Part shown: positions 50,840-62,854 of the stretch, in pieces | Layout of the letters: each line of letters starts with the position of its first letter | Position numbering within the stretch: position 1 is the first letter of the stretch | DNA from: Unio delphinus | Taxonomy: Eukaryota > Mollusca > Bivalvia > Unionida > Unionidae | Direction of reading: 5' to 3' | Assembly: GCA_029339505.1 (NCBI GenBank) | Contig: JAQISU010000193.1 | Coordinates: forward strand, 315,001 to 379,000 | DNA length: 64,000 bases | Position numbers and translations under genes: made by a program | Notes under the pieces: generated by a model | Told to the model about the DNA's origin: nothing | The model's database searches: none | The model's input: only the letters and a program-made list of their open reading frames with translations

Positions 50840-51565
50840 TTTTTGCTTCAGTGAGATAATAATGTCTGGCAATACCTTGCAACTCTCCTTTTTTAACGAC
50901 TCTTGCCCTTCCTGTGACAAATTCAAAACAAAACTCTTGACTTAAGATGACGTTGTGAACCTTAGCGTACTTTACTAAACATTTCAAAAGTGAGAATAAT
51001 ATTCAGAAATAATGTCAGTTTAAATATTACATAGAAAGTTTGATATGTTTGAAATGTTTCGATGGAATTGAGATCTTGTAGGAGACTCTAATTTATGTTA
51101 CAATTATATGGTCTTCCGGTATGTAACAGAAATACAGCGAAAAACAAAGTATAATAAATGAAACACATAAGTTATTTTCTTACATACAACGAAAAGATGA
51201 CTCAAAAATCCAAAGTATAGAATTTTCGGAATCAATTCCAATAGTTTTGAACTTCTGGATGTATAAGAATGATATAATCCAAAATGTCGTTGAGTGAATC
51301 CTAGATACTTCCAAAATAGTGTTTTAGTTCAAGACGTCGATGAGCATTTTGTAATTCTGATAAATAATTTAAATTAAGAATTCTTTCGAGCGAGCTAGGA
51401 CGTTTTTTTGTATTATAGCACAATAACGCGAATTTGGTTTATTGACACATCACAGTGCGAATCAAGTGAAATTGCAGTCCTATCATGAAGCTATGTTTTC
51501 GCTATCAATTTGTATTGTTGTTTTGTAAAACCACTAATGAACATGACTAGATAACGATTAAATCG

Positions 51566-51570
<5 letters not shown>
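50840..51570. other. Intron-like sequence with a dispersed-repeat copy at about 51230-51370
   Basis: The segment starting gaatgatataatccaaaatgtc matches the block at 25105-25200 in order. The matches include the agtgttttagttcaa and gcattttgtaatt parts. No gene seen. Confidence 0.45.

Positions 51571-51650
<80 letters not shown>
51571..51650. repeat. (AT)n microsatellite
   Basis: Pure AT repeat of about 80 bp. Confidence 0.98.
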
Positions 51651-51654
<4 letters not shown>

Positions 51655-51804
51655 ACTTCATTTTGAGGGATATTGTGCTGAAACTATTGTAGTACATTTG
51701 TAGTTTGAATAAGTTTTTTTTTGCATAGCTATAAATAGCTATACATAGCAAACACGACAACTCAGGATGGCTGTCCATAATAAATGAAAACATACAGTTA
51801 TTAC

Positions 51805-51914
51805 CTTTTCTGTTTCTGTAAGAATCTCTTTACTCCCAAGAATCCCTCTGTCTTGGGCTGGTGGTTTCCTTCTATCTGTTGTACGTACACGTACTTCATG
51901 GGACTGTGTGGTTT
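51805..51914 (-). CDS. Coding exon of an unrecognised long-intron gene
   Basis: On the minus strand the acceptor attctctgtgtag and donor AAAAG|gtaata border 110 nt. In the frame entered with two bases it reads 36 residues, TTQSHEVRVRTTDRRKPPAQ and then a stretch ending GSKEILTETEK. It exits on a codon boundary, matching the entry of the exon at 44531-44783. A second frame is also open, so the phase choice rests on agreement with the next exon. The peptide is polar and basic with no recognised motif. Confidence 0.45.
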
Positions 51915-51917
51915 CTA

Positions 51918-53970
51918 CACAGAGAATATTTATATGTCTTTAACTAGTATGCACATTTTTACCTGAATATTAAGTCGGCTCTGGAAAAAGGTTGAGGAGT
52001 ACAACCGTAAATATTAAATAAACACTAATTAGAATACAACATTTTACTTGATATGTCATTGATTAAAAGCAAGTTTTAACATTAAGACAAGCAACATACT
52101 TGAAGTACACCCAGACATAATACATACATAATAATGAACGCATATCGGCAACATAAACTGCAACTTATTACCATCATATTATTAAGACAATCACCCTATA
52201 GCATAAAAAAGAATCAAACGATTTAAATCAGAAGGGCCAACAATCTATCTGTTCCATCGTTTTCTTATGAAAATGTATGTACATATAGGTACATGTAGGT
52301 CAATAGTCCATCAATCCATCTTGCAACATTATTCTGTTTTAGTTTCAACCAGTATCTTACATAACCAATATAAAATTTGCTAAAGTTTCCTGGCTAAACC
52401 TGTTCCAGTTGCTAGATTTTTCTTATTGAAATGATGCATATTTGGAAATGTTATAATGAATGCAAAATAAGTTTCACATGGAAGTGGGTCAATGTCACAA
52501 ATATTCATGGAGCATTAGGAGTCCCAAAACTTCCACTGAAAGATTGAGTAGGATGCATTAATAAAATGGTGACTTTTTGCTTTTGAGTGACTTAACGGCA
52601 TTTTCAATACATTACTGGCTATATCATGCAGAGGGAACGATACATAAATCTTTTTTCCCAGCAGGCAGTGCCATACATTTATGTACCACAAGAGGTCTAT
52701 AGGGATCTGTATATTTGTGAAGTATCTCATTGCTTCCTTGCATTTTGTTTGGCAAATACGGCAAGTTAGTAACTCATGCAGTTGACATTTTTGCAACTAT
52801 ATTCGCTTACACGTTGATTTGCAGTGGAGTAAATACGGAATAAATATGGCAATATTTTGGTAAGGAATTTCTAACTTGGGCATTAAGTGAAAATTGATTC
52901 ATCAATTGATTTCAAACTTCAGAACTTTCAACTTTTTAATTTCAGTTTGTTTTCAAATACTCTATAGTCAATTGCATACTGACGACATATGCATCCAAAA
53001 CTTGTCAAAGCCTCCTATATGTTTCTTTTTTTTTATTTGTATCATTTTTCATTTTATTATATAATTAACAAAATAACGTTATATGTTTATCTATTCTGAT
53101 TTATGTGGTGAGCTATGGTGAAATCCTAGCAACATTGCATTTATTCAGTTTATGACATTACACACAATCTTTCATTTATATCTTGCGTATTTAAACTTAT
53201 TGCGTATTTAAACTATCTCAGATATTCTACTGAGACAGCATTACTTTCAAAATAGCTCCCGTGGTGGGCATGGTTAATGTCAGATTGGAACCATGTTCAT
53301 TAAGAACAAGGTCTTCAGAGATCTGAAGTCTTTTGGATAGAACCCCATGCCATATTGGTTATTCATTCAGGTTTATTAGTGACAACACCATTTTGAAGAC
53401 ACCAACTCTGACAGCTATATGGAATACACAACTAGCACCATTGCCATTTAGAACCATATAAAAAATGAGGTCTCTATTTAGACATCTCATGGTGGAAATA
53501 ACGTATATCCGAAAGGACAATTTTATATAAAATTTAGAAGAGGTCGTAAAAAGAATGTTACTAATAAAAACATGTATAAACAACCATCTATACAAGCGGA
53601 GTAGAAATAATAAGAGTTTGAAGATTTTCGTAATGGAAAGGAGAAGCACTATTTTCAATTAAACTATGGAATGTGTATTTATGGAAAGCTTCATGGCAGC
53701 GTTCCAAGCAGGTTAGAAGGTGTTCCAATAAATACCAATCCTGTGCTAACGGACGTAAGGACGATTGATGCCAGACCATTGCTTTAGTGTCTTGTGGGTT
53801 TTTAATTGTGTAATGTTATATTCTATCTAACTTTATATTTCACTAAAAGTAGGATGCAGTCGACTATGCTTGTATGTTTACCTTTTAAAATTGGGCCTTT
53901 CCGTTTGGTATAAAGATAGAATTTGAATAATGTTGAGTATTGCAAGTTCATTTTCTGCTGTAGGTATATA
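51918..53970. other. Unannotated intron-like sequence
   Basis: Nothing recognisable. Open frames at 52515-52796 and 53359-53658 have no motif. Confidence 0.5.
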
Positions 53971-54322
53971 TATATTAGGGTGTCCCAAAAAAATTTTTTT
54001 TTGAAAATGTTGGTGCATACCCCTCTAAAAGTTTCCTTTGGGTTACAAAATAACACCCCAAAAAAATGAGACTTTTAAAATAATGTTTAGGGGTCCCCCA
54101 TGGCCCATGAAATTTTGGCAAATCGGTGTAAATAGCGTTCAACAGGTCATAGTTCTAAAAGTTTCTGTGAATCAACCACTGTTCCCATGATATATTGTTT
54201 GGTACCATTAGAAAGATCTTGATTAGTAGATTCTAGCAATGTCTACACCTTTATGTTTATGCTAATGTGGTTTCAAATACAAACAATGCAAAACTGTGAA
54301 AAACTGGATTTCAACAACTGCA

Positions 54323-54489
54323 TCTTACAAGTATATATATTACTTATTAATAATTATTTGTCATGTCACTTTTTGTGTTAGTTGTGTATTTTTAACAATG
54401 TTTTGTAAACTTAATGTAAGAATAAAACTTTACTTGAAAAAAGGATTTTTTTTGGTAACTACCCAGGCAACGCCGGGTACTTCAGCTAG
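54323..54489 (+). mobile_element. Helitron-like 3' end nested in the transposon
   Basis: The hairpin acccaggcaacgccgggt (54461-54478) is followed 7 bp later by CTAG (54486-54489) and then T. This is the classic Helitron 3' terminus inserted between A and T. The left limit is a guess at the TC preceded by A at 54323. The right end is well supported and the left end is not. It lies between the left inverted arm and the transposase frame. Confidence 0.55.
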
Positions 54490-54549
54490 TGCATATTATT
54501 AATTCATAAAAAAAGTATATTTACAGATTAAAAAATATTATTAATTGAA

Positions 54550-56825
54550 TTGAATAATATTAGTGTTATTATTATTTCCAGAGCAATAGCAAAATCGACT
54601 AGTACTCGCAGTAGGGATATCGTTTGGTTGATTGGACATCCCCGTGACATGATCACAGGTGCTCGCCTTCCATCTGGTCGTGATATCATGAGGAATTTTG
54701 TCTACTACCACCGACAGCAGAAATTGACTGTTGCAGAGAGTGCACAGCGAGTGTTTGATCAACTGTTGCCCTTCTGGATGAAATCTCGACTTCCGGTGCG
54801 CCACAAACCAAACATTATTCAGAAGATCAAAGATCTTTATTGTCAGCATGTTGGTTTGGTGAAACATCGCTCGAGGAACAACACCAAGGACCAGCAGAAC
54901 CAGAAAGAATATGGTGAAAAACTTGATATTCTGTTTGACATCAGTCATGCTAATTCTAATGAACTGATTACAAACAAGGAAGACCGTCAGTTTCTGAAAC
55001 TGCAGCAAGAGTCAAGAGCCGGATGCCTTGGGTCAGTTGACAGGAAAACATTTTGTCGTGATAACGATCGGCTGAGCGCAAAGAACGACAACTGAAGCGA
55101 GCCGCCGCAACAGCAGAACAACTCTGCAGTGTTCAGGCGACTGTCAGAGCTAAAGAATGTGAAGATGATGAAGACAAAACAACAAACTCATCACAGTCAA
55201 GCAGCAGTTCCTCAAAATCAGATGAATCTTCAGCAGACGAATTCATCGTTAAATCTGCGACGCCAAGTAGCAGTAAACAGTGTAAACGCACTCGTCGCAC
55301 TGTAATCACTCCGAAAGTGTCAGCTGTATTGGACCGAACAAATACAAGCGTTCGTACAGCAACTATGATCCTAGCTTCTGTGGTCAATGAAGTAGGCTGC
55401 TCAACATCCTCAGCAATACTTTCAAAAAGTACAATTCACCGCCAAAGACTGAAGTTTCACTGTGAAACTGCCACCCAGATCAAGGATGACTTTAGACCCA
55501 GTAAAGCTGTTGTGCACTGGGATGGCAAACTGCTGCCTGATCTCACAGGAGTAGATACTGAGCAAGTATTGCCAGTTTTGCTATCTTATGTTGTTGATGG
55601 TAGCACAAAACTTCTGGGTGTGCCAAAGTTGACATCAGGATCAGGAAAGGCTGCAACAGAGGCAGTTCTGGAGTATTTGAAGTCATGGCAATGCAAATTG
55701 CTTGTGATTGGCATGTGTTTTGACACGACAGCATCAAACACTGGTAGACTTAATGGAGCCTGCACACTTCTGGAGACAGCCATTGGTCGCAGTTTGCTAT
55801 GGTTGGCCTGTGGCCATCACATGTTCGAGGTACTTTTGTCCGATGCATTTGATGTGTGCTTCTTTGGTCCATCAGCTGGGCCTGAAATTTTGCTTTTTAA
55901 GCGATTCATAGAAAAATGGTCCAACTTAGTCCACCGTCAACCAAAGCCAACTGTGACACCATTAATCTCTGCGTGTGACAAACTTAAAACATTCATTGCA
56001 GAACAGTTTCAACTCAGCCACCCTCGAGATGATTATCAAGAATTTCTTCAACTTGCAGCATCACTGGTTGGACGGGACAGTTCAGCGACGCTTCGAAAAC
56101 CTGGTGCCCTACATCGAGCTCGCTGGATGGCGAAGGCAATCTACTCCATGAAGATTGAATTGGTCTTTGATGGGAATGAATCAGTTATCAAGCTAACAGC
56201 CCGTGAATTACAGGGAATTAAACGATTCAACAGATTTGTGGTGAACGTCTACCTTCAGTCTTGCTTCGCATCTCGAGTAGTGGTTGATGCGCCATACAAT
56301 GACATTCTACTCATTCAAAGACTAGATGACTACAATGATGTTGCACTGAAGAACATTGGCTTAAAAATGATGTTGCGTCACTCGTGGTAATTAACCGAAG
56401 AACTAGCTACGCTATCTCTGTTTTCTCAGCATCTGTCGTGCGAGGAGAAAAAACAGTTACTATTAGCAATCAAAGATGACCGAGGATTGCATTCGGTTAA
56501 GTCACTGCAGACACTGCCGCACACACTGCATGAATTATCGATCTCACGAAGTTTCTTCAAAACCACCGCCATCGATGATAGTTTCCTCAACATTCCGGCT
56601 GAAGATTGGCCTGAAAGTGAATCGTACAAGATTGCATTCAAGTTGATCAGTAATTTGGCCTGTGTCAATGACGTTGCCGAACGGGGTGTCGCCCTTATCC
56701 ATAATTTTAATGCTACAATAACTAAGGATGAAGAACAAAAACAATACCTTATGCAAGTTATCGAGAAGCACAGGCATGACTTTGCAAAGTGCAATCGTCA
56801 CAATCTTTTGGATATGTCGAACTGA
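54550..56825 (+). pseudogene. DDE transposase, broken by one frameshift and one stop
   Basis: Three consecutive pieces make one protein of about 750 residues. Piece 1 (54550-~55060) carries an N-terminal region (ARLPSGRDIMRNFVYYHRQQ). A one-base shift near 55045-55075 moves to the second frame. That frame has a Ser-rich acidic linker (about 55160-55250) and a basic KQCKRTRR segment. The catalytic region then shows HWDGKLLPDLTG (first Asp, about 55520), CFDTTASNTGRLNGAC (second Asp, about 55720), LACGHHMFEV and GPSAGPEILLFKRF. An in-frame TAA at 56388-56390 follows Trp of RHSW. The same frame resumes immediately with LTEELATLSLFSQHL and runs to CVNDVAERGVALI, the probable final Glu block, stopping at 56823-56825. 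Related proteins are known from many invertebrates as uncharacterised RNase H-like proteins. With only two lesions this copy is young. Confidence 0.82.
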
Positions 56826-57204
56826 GCGTTTTATGTTGTATTTGTACGATTTTCAGTTTTTTCACCTTAATTGTTGTACAACTGCAGCTAATAAAATCTA
56901 GGTGTATACCACTGTAATACATTTCTAGATTATACTAATCAAGAGCTTTCTAATTGTGTCAAATAGGCTGTCATTTTTTCATGTTACGAACGGTTAATGT
57001 ATTACACCGTATCGAACTGTTTTCACAATGTCGAATGCCATCATGACTATTGCCTAAAATTTCATCACCCTTGGGGGACCCTTAAATATTATTTGAAGGA
57101 CCTATAATTTTGTAGATGTTATTATGGAACCAAAAGGAAACTTTTAGGAGGGTATGCTATACAATATTTTAAAAAAACTTTTTTTTTGCATAATATGGGA
57201 CACC

Positions 57205-57359
<155 letters not shown>

Positions 57360-57518
57360 ACAAGTCCGCTCAAAATAAAGAAAAATTCATTGCAAGTTGA
57401 GAGCACATGTTTTTCACGATATGCACATTATACATTGTCAATTAAAATTTTTTTAATATTCAAGATTAGTACGTACTTAAGTTTTTCGGGCAGAAATAGT
57501 TTCAACATTAAAACTTAC

Positions 57519-57594
57519 TAATGACTATCCATTTTAAAAAGACATGGTAACCAGTGAAAACAGTTAATAGCACAATCCTTGCATTATGATCTAC
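57519..57594 (-). other. Possible upstream exon, weak
   Basis: On the minus strand the acceptor attttaatttctcag and donor ATTA|gtaagt border 76 nt. This is open in one frame only, giving a hydrophobic peptide VDHNARIVLLTVFTGYHVFL plus KWIVI. Its exit phase (one base) would fit the exon at 51805-51914, giving Lys. Short length and lack of homology make this tentative. Confidence 0.2.
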
Positions 57595-57779
57595 CTGAGA
57601 AATTAAAATGATAGAACATTTACAATTACATCTATATATGACCACCTAACATTGAACTTTCGTGTGTCACAAATATATTTGGCTGGAACAACCCTGAGAA
57701 GTAACCCTGAAAATTCATTAGAAAACATTTCTGATTTACCTGATATACATATAAAATCTCAAACTAGATTCCAACTAAT

Positions 57780-58450
57780 AGTAAATACTCTATCAAAGGT
57801 CTAAATGTTTAGAAAGAATAGCAGCCTTGAATGTACTGGTGTACCAATAGTCTTGAATGTGCTGATGTACCAATATTCTTTAATGAGCTGATTTATTAAC
57901 AGTTGTGAATGTGCTGATGTACCAGTTTTCTTGAATGTGCTGATGTACCAATAGTCTTGGATGTGCTGATGTACCAATAGTTTTGAATGTGCTGATGTAC
58001 CAAGTCTTTAATGAGCTGATGTACCAATAGTCTTGAATGATCTGATGTACCAATAGTCTTGAATGTGCTGATGTACCAATAGCCTTAAATGTGCAAAATG
58101 CTTCTTTTCACATTATATCTAAACACAACAGTACATGATTCAACAATGCTGAAGTTAAAATAAGGAAAGTATAATGGTTTACCTCATCCTATATATTTAT
58201 TTGACATGAGACACAATATAATGCCGAGGACACGAGTCATTTCAAGCATAAAAAAGTCACTAATCGTAAGCAAGATCAGGCTCTAAATTTAAATTCAAGT
58301 AAACATCTTTAAACAAGAAGGACAGCATTAACTTGAATGAAACCTTCAATTAAATAATCAGGTAGGCCAAAGCTCTACCATCAATAAGAGACAACGGTCA
58401 TGCACATTCTATTAATTAAATATCATAACACATTGAAACGAGTTTACAAT
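57780..58450. repeat. Dispersed repeat carrying a 26-bp minisatellite
   Basis: At 57831-58090 about ten units of ttgaatgtgctgatgtacca plus atagtc are present. The flanks out to about 58450 match, in order, the segment at 25010-25470, where only two to three units of the minisatellite exist. Confidence 0.6.
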
Positions 58451-58454
58451 GGGA

Positions 58455-60900
58455 ATATAAGGCCATTTAAATTGGCATTAGATGACCATGACAACCACAC
58501 AAATTGCATTGAAATCAAACAATTTGTTTGTTTTTGGGAAATGAAATCCTTCACATAATGTAACAACACCATAGGTCTAAATTATTTTCTTTCAATAAAC
58601 AATCTCAGCTACAATTTGTAGCATTGATTTTGGGACTGATCCTGAGGGTATATCTCCTTCCGTCTCTTCATCCACAAATAATCTGCTATCCGCTTGAGTT
58701 TAATTATTTTACGGGGATGTATGTATACGCCACGTCTTCCTTAGTAGGATATCCAGCCTATTGTCGACATTTCTCCCTGGCTGTTTTGTGCTACCTGTGT
58801 TTTACATGAGGGTACACTTGTTTATAATCGCAAGAAAAGCCCTTAGAACTCTCATGAACAATAAAATCATGATGACAGTCATTGAGGACTCGCAATGATA
58901 ATATGACACTACATATGCAACAGCTCTATATAAGAAGTTATTGTTGATTGGGTTTTAATGTACAATAATAGTTGCATCATTCAGCTGAAATTGAAGTGCT
59001 TTCCTTTTGCATATACAGAAAGTCAGTTGTCTTAAGGTATCACGGTACCGATTTTTTTTTCTCCATAGACCTCCATGCTAATGTTTTGTGAAATAAATAT
59101 ACTTTCTATCCTACTTCAGCACGCATGTCACACACAGTCACAGAGAACAATCTTAGATTGTTAATTTGACAAGGACAAAACTAGGAAATCCATTGCATTT
59201 AAGATAGCTAACTCTGCTGGAACTAGACAGGGCTAAGAGCTATCTTGTCACTACAGACCCAGTTTCACCCAGGTGTCCCACATTTTAAAATAATCATGAC
59301 ATATACAAAATATGAACTAACTTAATCTCACATGTTACCAAGAGGATTAACCTTTTTTTTAAGCCTAACAGAAAGTACAACTCTTACATAATGTACAAAT
59401 TACAGCTAGTGTTATTGTTTATTTCTGAATGCAAGGTTTCCTTCACTTTAAGCGTCTCCTACCTGGCATTGTACAATTGATACCGTTATACCTTATTGGA
59501 CAGACGCCAATATACATAACGTACCTGCTACATTTAAAACTAGGTAATGAAGGAGTTTTCTGAATTGTTGAGATATAAGTTCAATAATGCGCTGTATAAT
59601 ACAGAAATCGTGTGAAAAATTCCAAACCTCGACTTGCATAATCAAGCAGTCTGAATAAGGAAAGTTCCAAGAACTTATCTTCTATGTTTATCTCTGGGAA
59701 AGGGTGTCTTGCATGCACACTTTACCAATGGATATCACATTCTAAAACCATAACTTTGGACATCTCGCAAATGCCAGATACTGTTGTAAGACTATTTGAC
59801 TTCCAAGTATCATGATACTCTGGGCATACACTTCAAGGACACATACATTTTAAATATGAAAGTATTACTCACACCGTTTGTCCTCTATTATTTATTGGAA
59901 CAGTCCTGTTGACATGAATATTCTTGTCAATTGCAACCAAGATGTTGCTAATTATTTATGCAACTGCTAAACATTTACACATCAAAATGAGATCATATTC
60001 ATTTAAATATGTTAGTAAGAAATAGAAAATAAAATCTATTCATCACTGACTTATATTTAAAACTTATTACCTTATATTTATACCAGACGTGTACATCAAT
60101 GTGCATAGATTATATCTTTATAATAATTCAGTACATATCTATTATATATTATGCACAGTAAATATTATTACATACAAGTTCGTCATACAATCTAAAACTA
60201 TTACCTACGGCTATGGCACAATATAAACACCTCCATAGAGTAGAATTGATACGACTAGTAATAAAGTGTGTGCGTGCCTAACGTTTACAGGAAATGTGTT
60301 ACAAAAGGAATGGTATGTACCTAAAACTTGCATAGAATTGGTACGTGTTCATCAGATTAATTATTGTAATGAGCTCAAATTCAAAGTAAAGAATTTTACA
60401 CAGGTACAGTAGTGTCCTATTATTTGCACTGCTCAAAACCTGGCCAGCACTAGCAACATATCGGCTGACCGTGCATCTATCTCTTTTAATCTTGCTATAA
60501 ATATATATATATATATATAAATATAACCAGTGAATAAAACTGACAGGGCATAACCAGTACCTGTCCAACAACAACCTTGGAAGTTCAGTATCGGCTGAGA
60601 GTACTACCCCTCCATCAGTTGTATCCAACTATTGATTGAGTTATGTTTCTACATCAGTTCTTCGAAATGTCTTCTCGGAATTTGATAAACGCTGTGGGAG
60701 GTCTTTGCATTTTCTTAAATTCTGCGGTGTGTCCACCTCATACTTAAAATGCTACACCGTGACTTAAAACACGCCTGCTAGACAGAGATGACGTCGAAGG
60801 TTATGTGATCATGCAATTTTGTCGTACCAGTTCGTGACCTAGACTGTTTAATTATGGCGGTTCCTGCCTCAAAGTAATTTTCCATTGTTTTTTTGTAGTT
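58455..60900. other. Unannotated AT-rich sequence
   Basis: A short (AT)n lies at about 60498-60520. Otherwise nothing recognisable. Confidence 0.5.
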
Positions 60901-60904
60901 ATAT

Positions 60905-61737
60905 TGTTACGTCTATTGGATTTAAATTATTTATTTGTTTAATTGTTAAATCCAAATTTGTGATTTTGGCTTTAATATTCATTAATTGGGAGATTTTTCT
61001 GGAAAATTCAGGCTGACCTAGACTCTAGCTGTAAACAGGTTGACCTTGGCTTGTTGACCTAATTCTTGACCCTGCTTGAGACATTATCAACAAGCTTCTA
61101 AAACTATTGGTTAATTTCAAGGAAAACTTTTTATTTTTAGTTCTTGGGGGTAGGAAACATCTAGATATTTCTTTGAGTACGTGATTTACTGAAGGCAGTC
61201 TCTTTCTGTGACCTTCCATGAACTTTCATAGAATCACACGATCACTTGTTTACTTAAGAAAACAGGTATATGAATTAGTGTTTGGGATAGAACAGTTCAG
61301 TAGAATCTGGGCTTTTATAAAGTTAATAGTTGTTTTTATGTTTGAGTGTTAATTTTAATTACCTTGTTCTGGACTTTGTGTCAATTCATTGAAGCAAGAG
61401 GAATTATTTGGAAAAGAACCTGTGTTCATAATTTCATTTGGATGATAATAAAACAAGAACTGCATCACGTGACATTGTCAGCCATTTTGGATTACATCGT
61501 CAAGATTCGAACCTGGAACTATTAGAACATTTATTTATCAGGACTCTTGCAATTCCATTAGTGGATTTTTGTTGTGAATTCTATATAGGATTAATGCTGG
61601 ATTTGATTCTCTAAAACCGTAAGTTTTTTTATTTTATGAAAATAATTGTACTTAATACATTCTTTGTTCAAGTTATACAAGCTTGTTAGTTTTCACTCTT
61701 TCTTTGTTGCTGCCTATTCGAGCCTAAGCACGTAACA
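60905..61737. mobile_element. Probable solo LTR (Gypsy-like ends)
   Basis: An 833-bp segment starts TGTTACGTC and ends CACGTAACA, giving an 8-bp TGTTACGT terminal inverted repeat with TG...CA termini typical of LTRs. The 4-bp sequence atat flanks both sides (60901-60904 and 61738-61741), in keeping with a short target duplication. An AATAAAA signal lies at about 61446. No internal retroelement coding region is adjacent, so it would be a solo LTR. The strand is not determined. Confidence 0.55.
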
Positions 61738-61741
61738 ATAT

Positions 61742-62014
61742 GAATCTGAATAAACCTCATAATCATGTGCATTCCATAGCGAGTGATAAGTTCATATATC
61801 TCATTAATTAAATGACTAATATTTTTGTTTTAAAAAATCAGAAAATTACAGATATTGCATCTTGAAGCATTCTTATTGGCAGGGATGTGGCATTGTTAGC
61901 CAAAATGAACGGGGGTATCATTCATTTCATTGCGCGAATACTGCGTCATAAGGCAGATGAAGCAAACGGGAAAAGTGAGATGATGGATTTGTTTCATGCA
62001 ATAGCAAATTATCT
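61742..62014. other. 3' flank of the NHL exon
   Basis: This presumably contains the 3' UTR of the NHL gene on the minus strand. Part of it (from about 61865) resembles the flank of the truncated copy at 7600-7725. Confidence 0.5.
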
Positions 62015-62853
62015 CTATTCAAAGAAATATGTACTACCTGCATGACCTCTCCACACCATCCTTAGGCTCCAGATCTGATTTTTCCCCCACAATGAGATGA
62101 AAATCTGTGCCTGATTTTGATCAAGACACATTCCCTGGGGATCTGGTGGAAGTTCCAGTCTGAATATCATCACTAGGTCTCCATTCTGTGTCAGCTGATG
62201 GATGTTTCTGCTGTCAAGATGCTGATTGCAAACATAGATGAATCCTCTTTTGTCTGCGCAGATTCCCCGTGGCCAAGAAAGGTCCTTGCGCCTATATATG
62301 AATTTCAGCTCTCCAGTTTTCACGACATATCCATATACACCTGTGTCAATAGATTTATCAGCAAAACACGAGATATAAACGCATTTTCCGCTTTCACTTG
62401 CAGCCACGTAACTGTAACCAAACCCACCGTTTTCACAGATTTCTTGATATTTTCCGAATTTTCCGTCAGAAATTGACAATACACTCCAGCATTGCTTGGT
62501 TCGGTACATACCACACACAACAAGTTTGTCCAGCTTTGGTATGGAGCTCACACCACGACAAGGGTCGAAGGGTGTCTTTAACACGTTCAATGATTTGATA
62601 TAAGGTGATGGTCCATTGGCTATGACAGACATAATCTGTATTGTACCATTCCTTAATGTCACCGCTATTTTCAACCTGTTTTCGTCAATGCTAAAAACAT
62701 CCCAGAGTGGGTACAGTTCTTCTGATGTTGCTAATATATCACCTGTCTGGCGATTGTAAAGGTTGACCCTATTCGTTGAAAAATCTACCAACAGCATCCG
62801 TTGTCCTGATAAATGCACGATTCCGGGGTACAAATGGCGGGAAGAATGTTCAC
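62015..62853 (-). CDS. NHL-repeat beta-propeller protein, last coding exon
   Basis: On the minus strand the acceptor attttcag precedes base 62853. The exon reads 278 codons, entered with two bases, and stops at TAG 62015-62017. The protein is a run of NHL-type propeller blades. Visible blades include YPGIVHLSGQRMLLVDFSTN, KLDKLVVCGMYR, DLSWPRGICADKRGFIYVCN and LPPDPQGMCLDQNQAQIFIS, the last two with the canonical P-x-G-[IM]-x-x-D core. NHL domains at the end of a protein are usual for TRIM-like E3 ligases, which are greatly expanded in molluscs. RING, B-box and coiled-coil exons would lie upstream (minus strand, beyond 62853) and are not visible in the last 1.1 kb. An NHL protein without a RING is equally possible. 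It is intact over this exon, and a truncated relative lies at 7726-8262. Confidence 0.85.
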
Positions 62854-62854
62854 C

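Noticed and set aside
52515..53658. Two ~95-codon minus-strand frames
   Set aside because: No motif, no plausible exon borders. They lie in what looks like intron.
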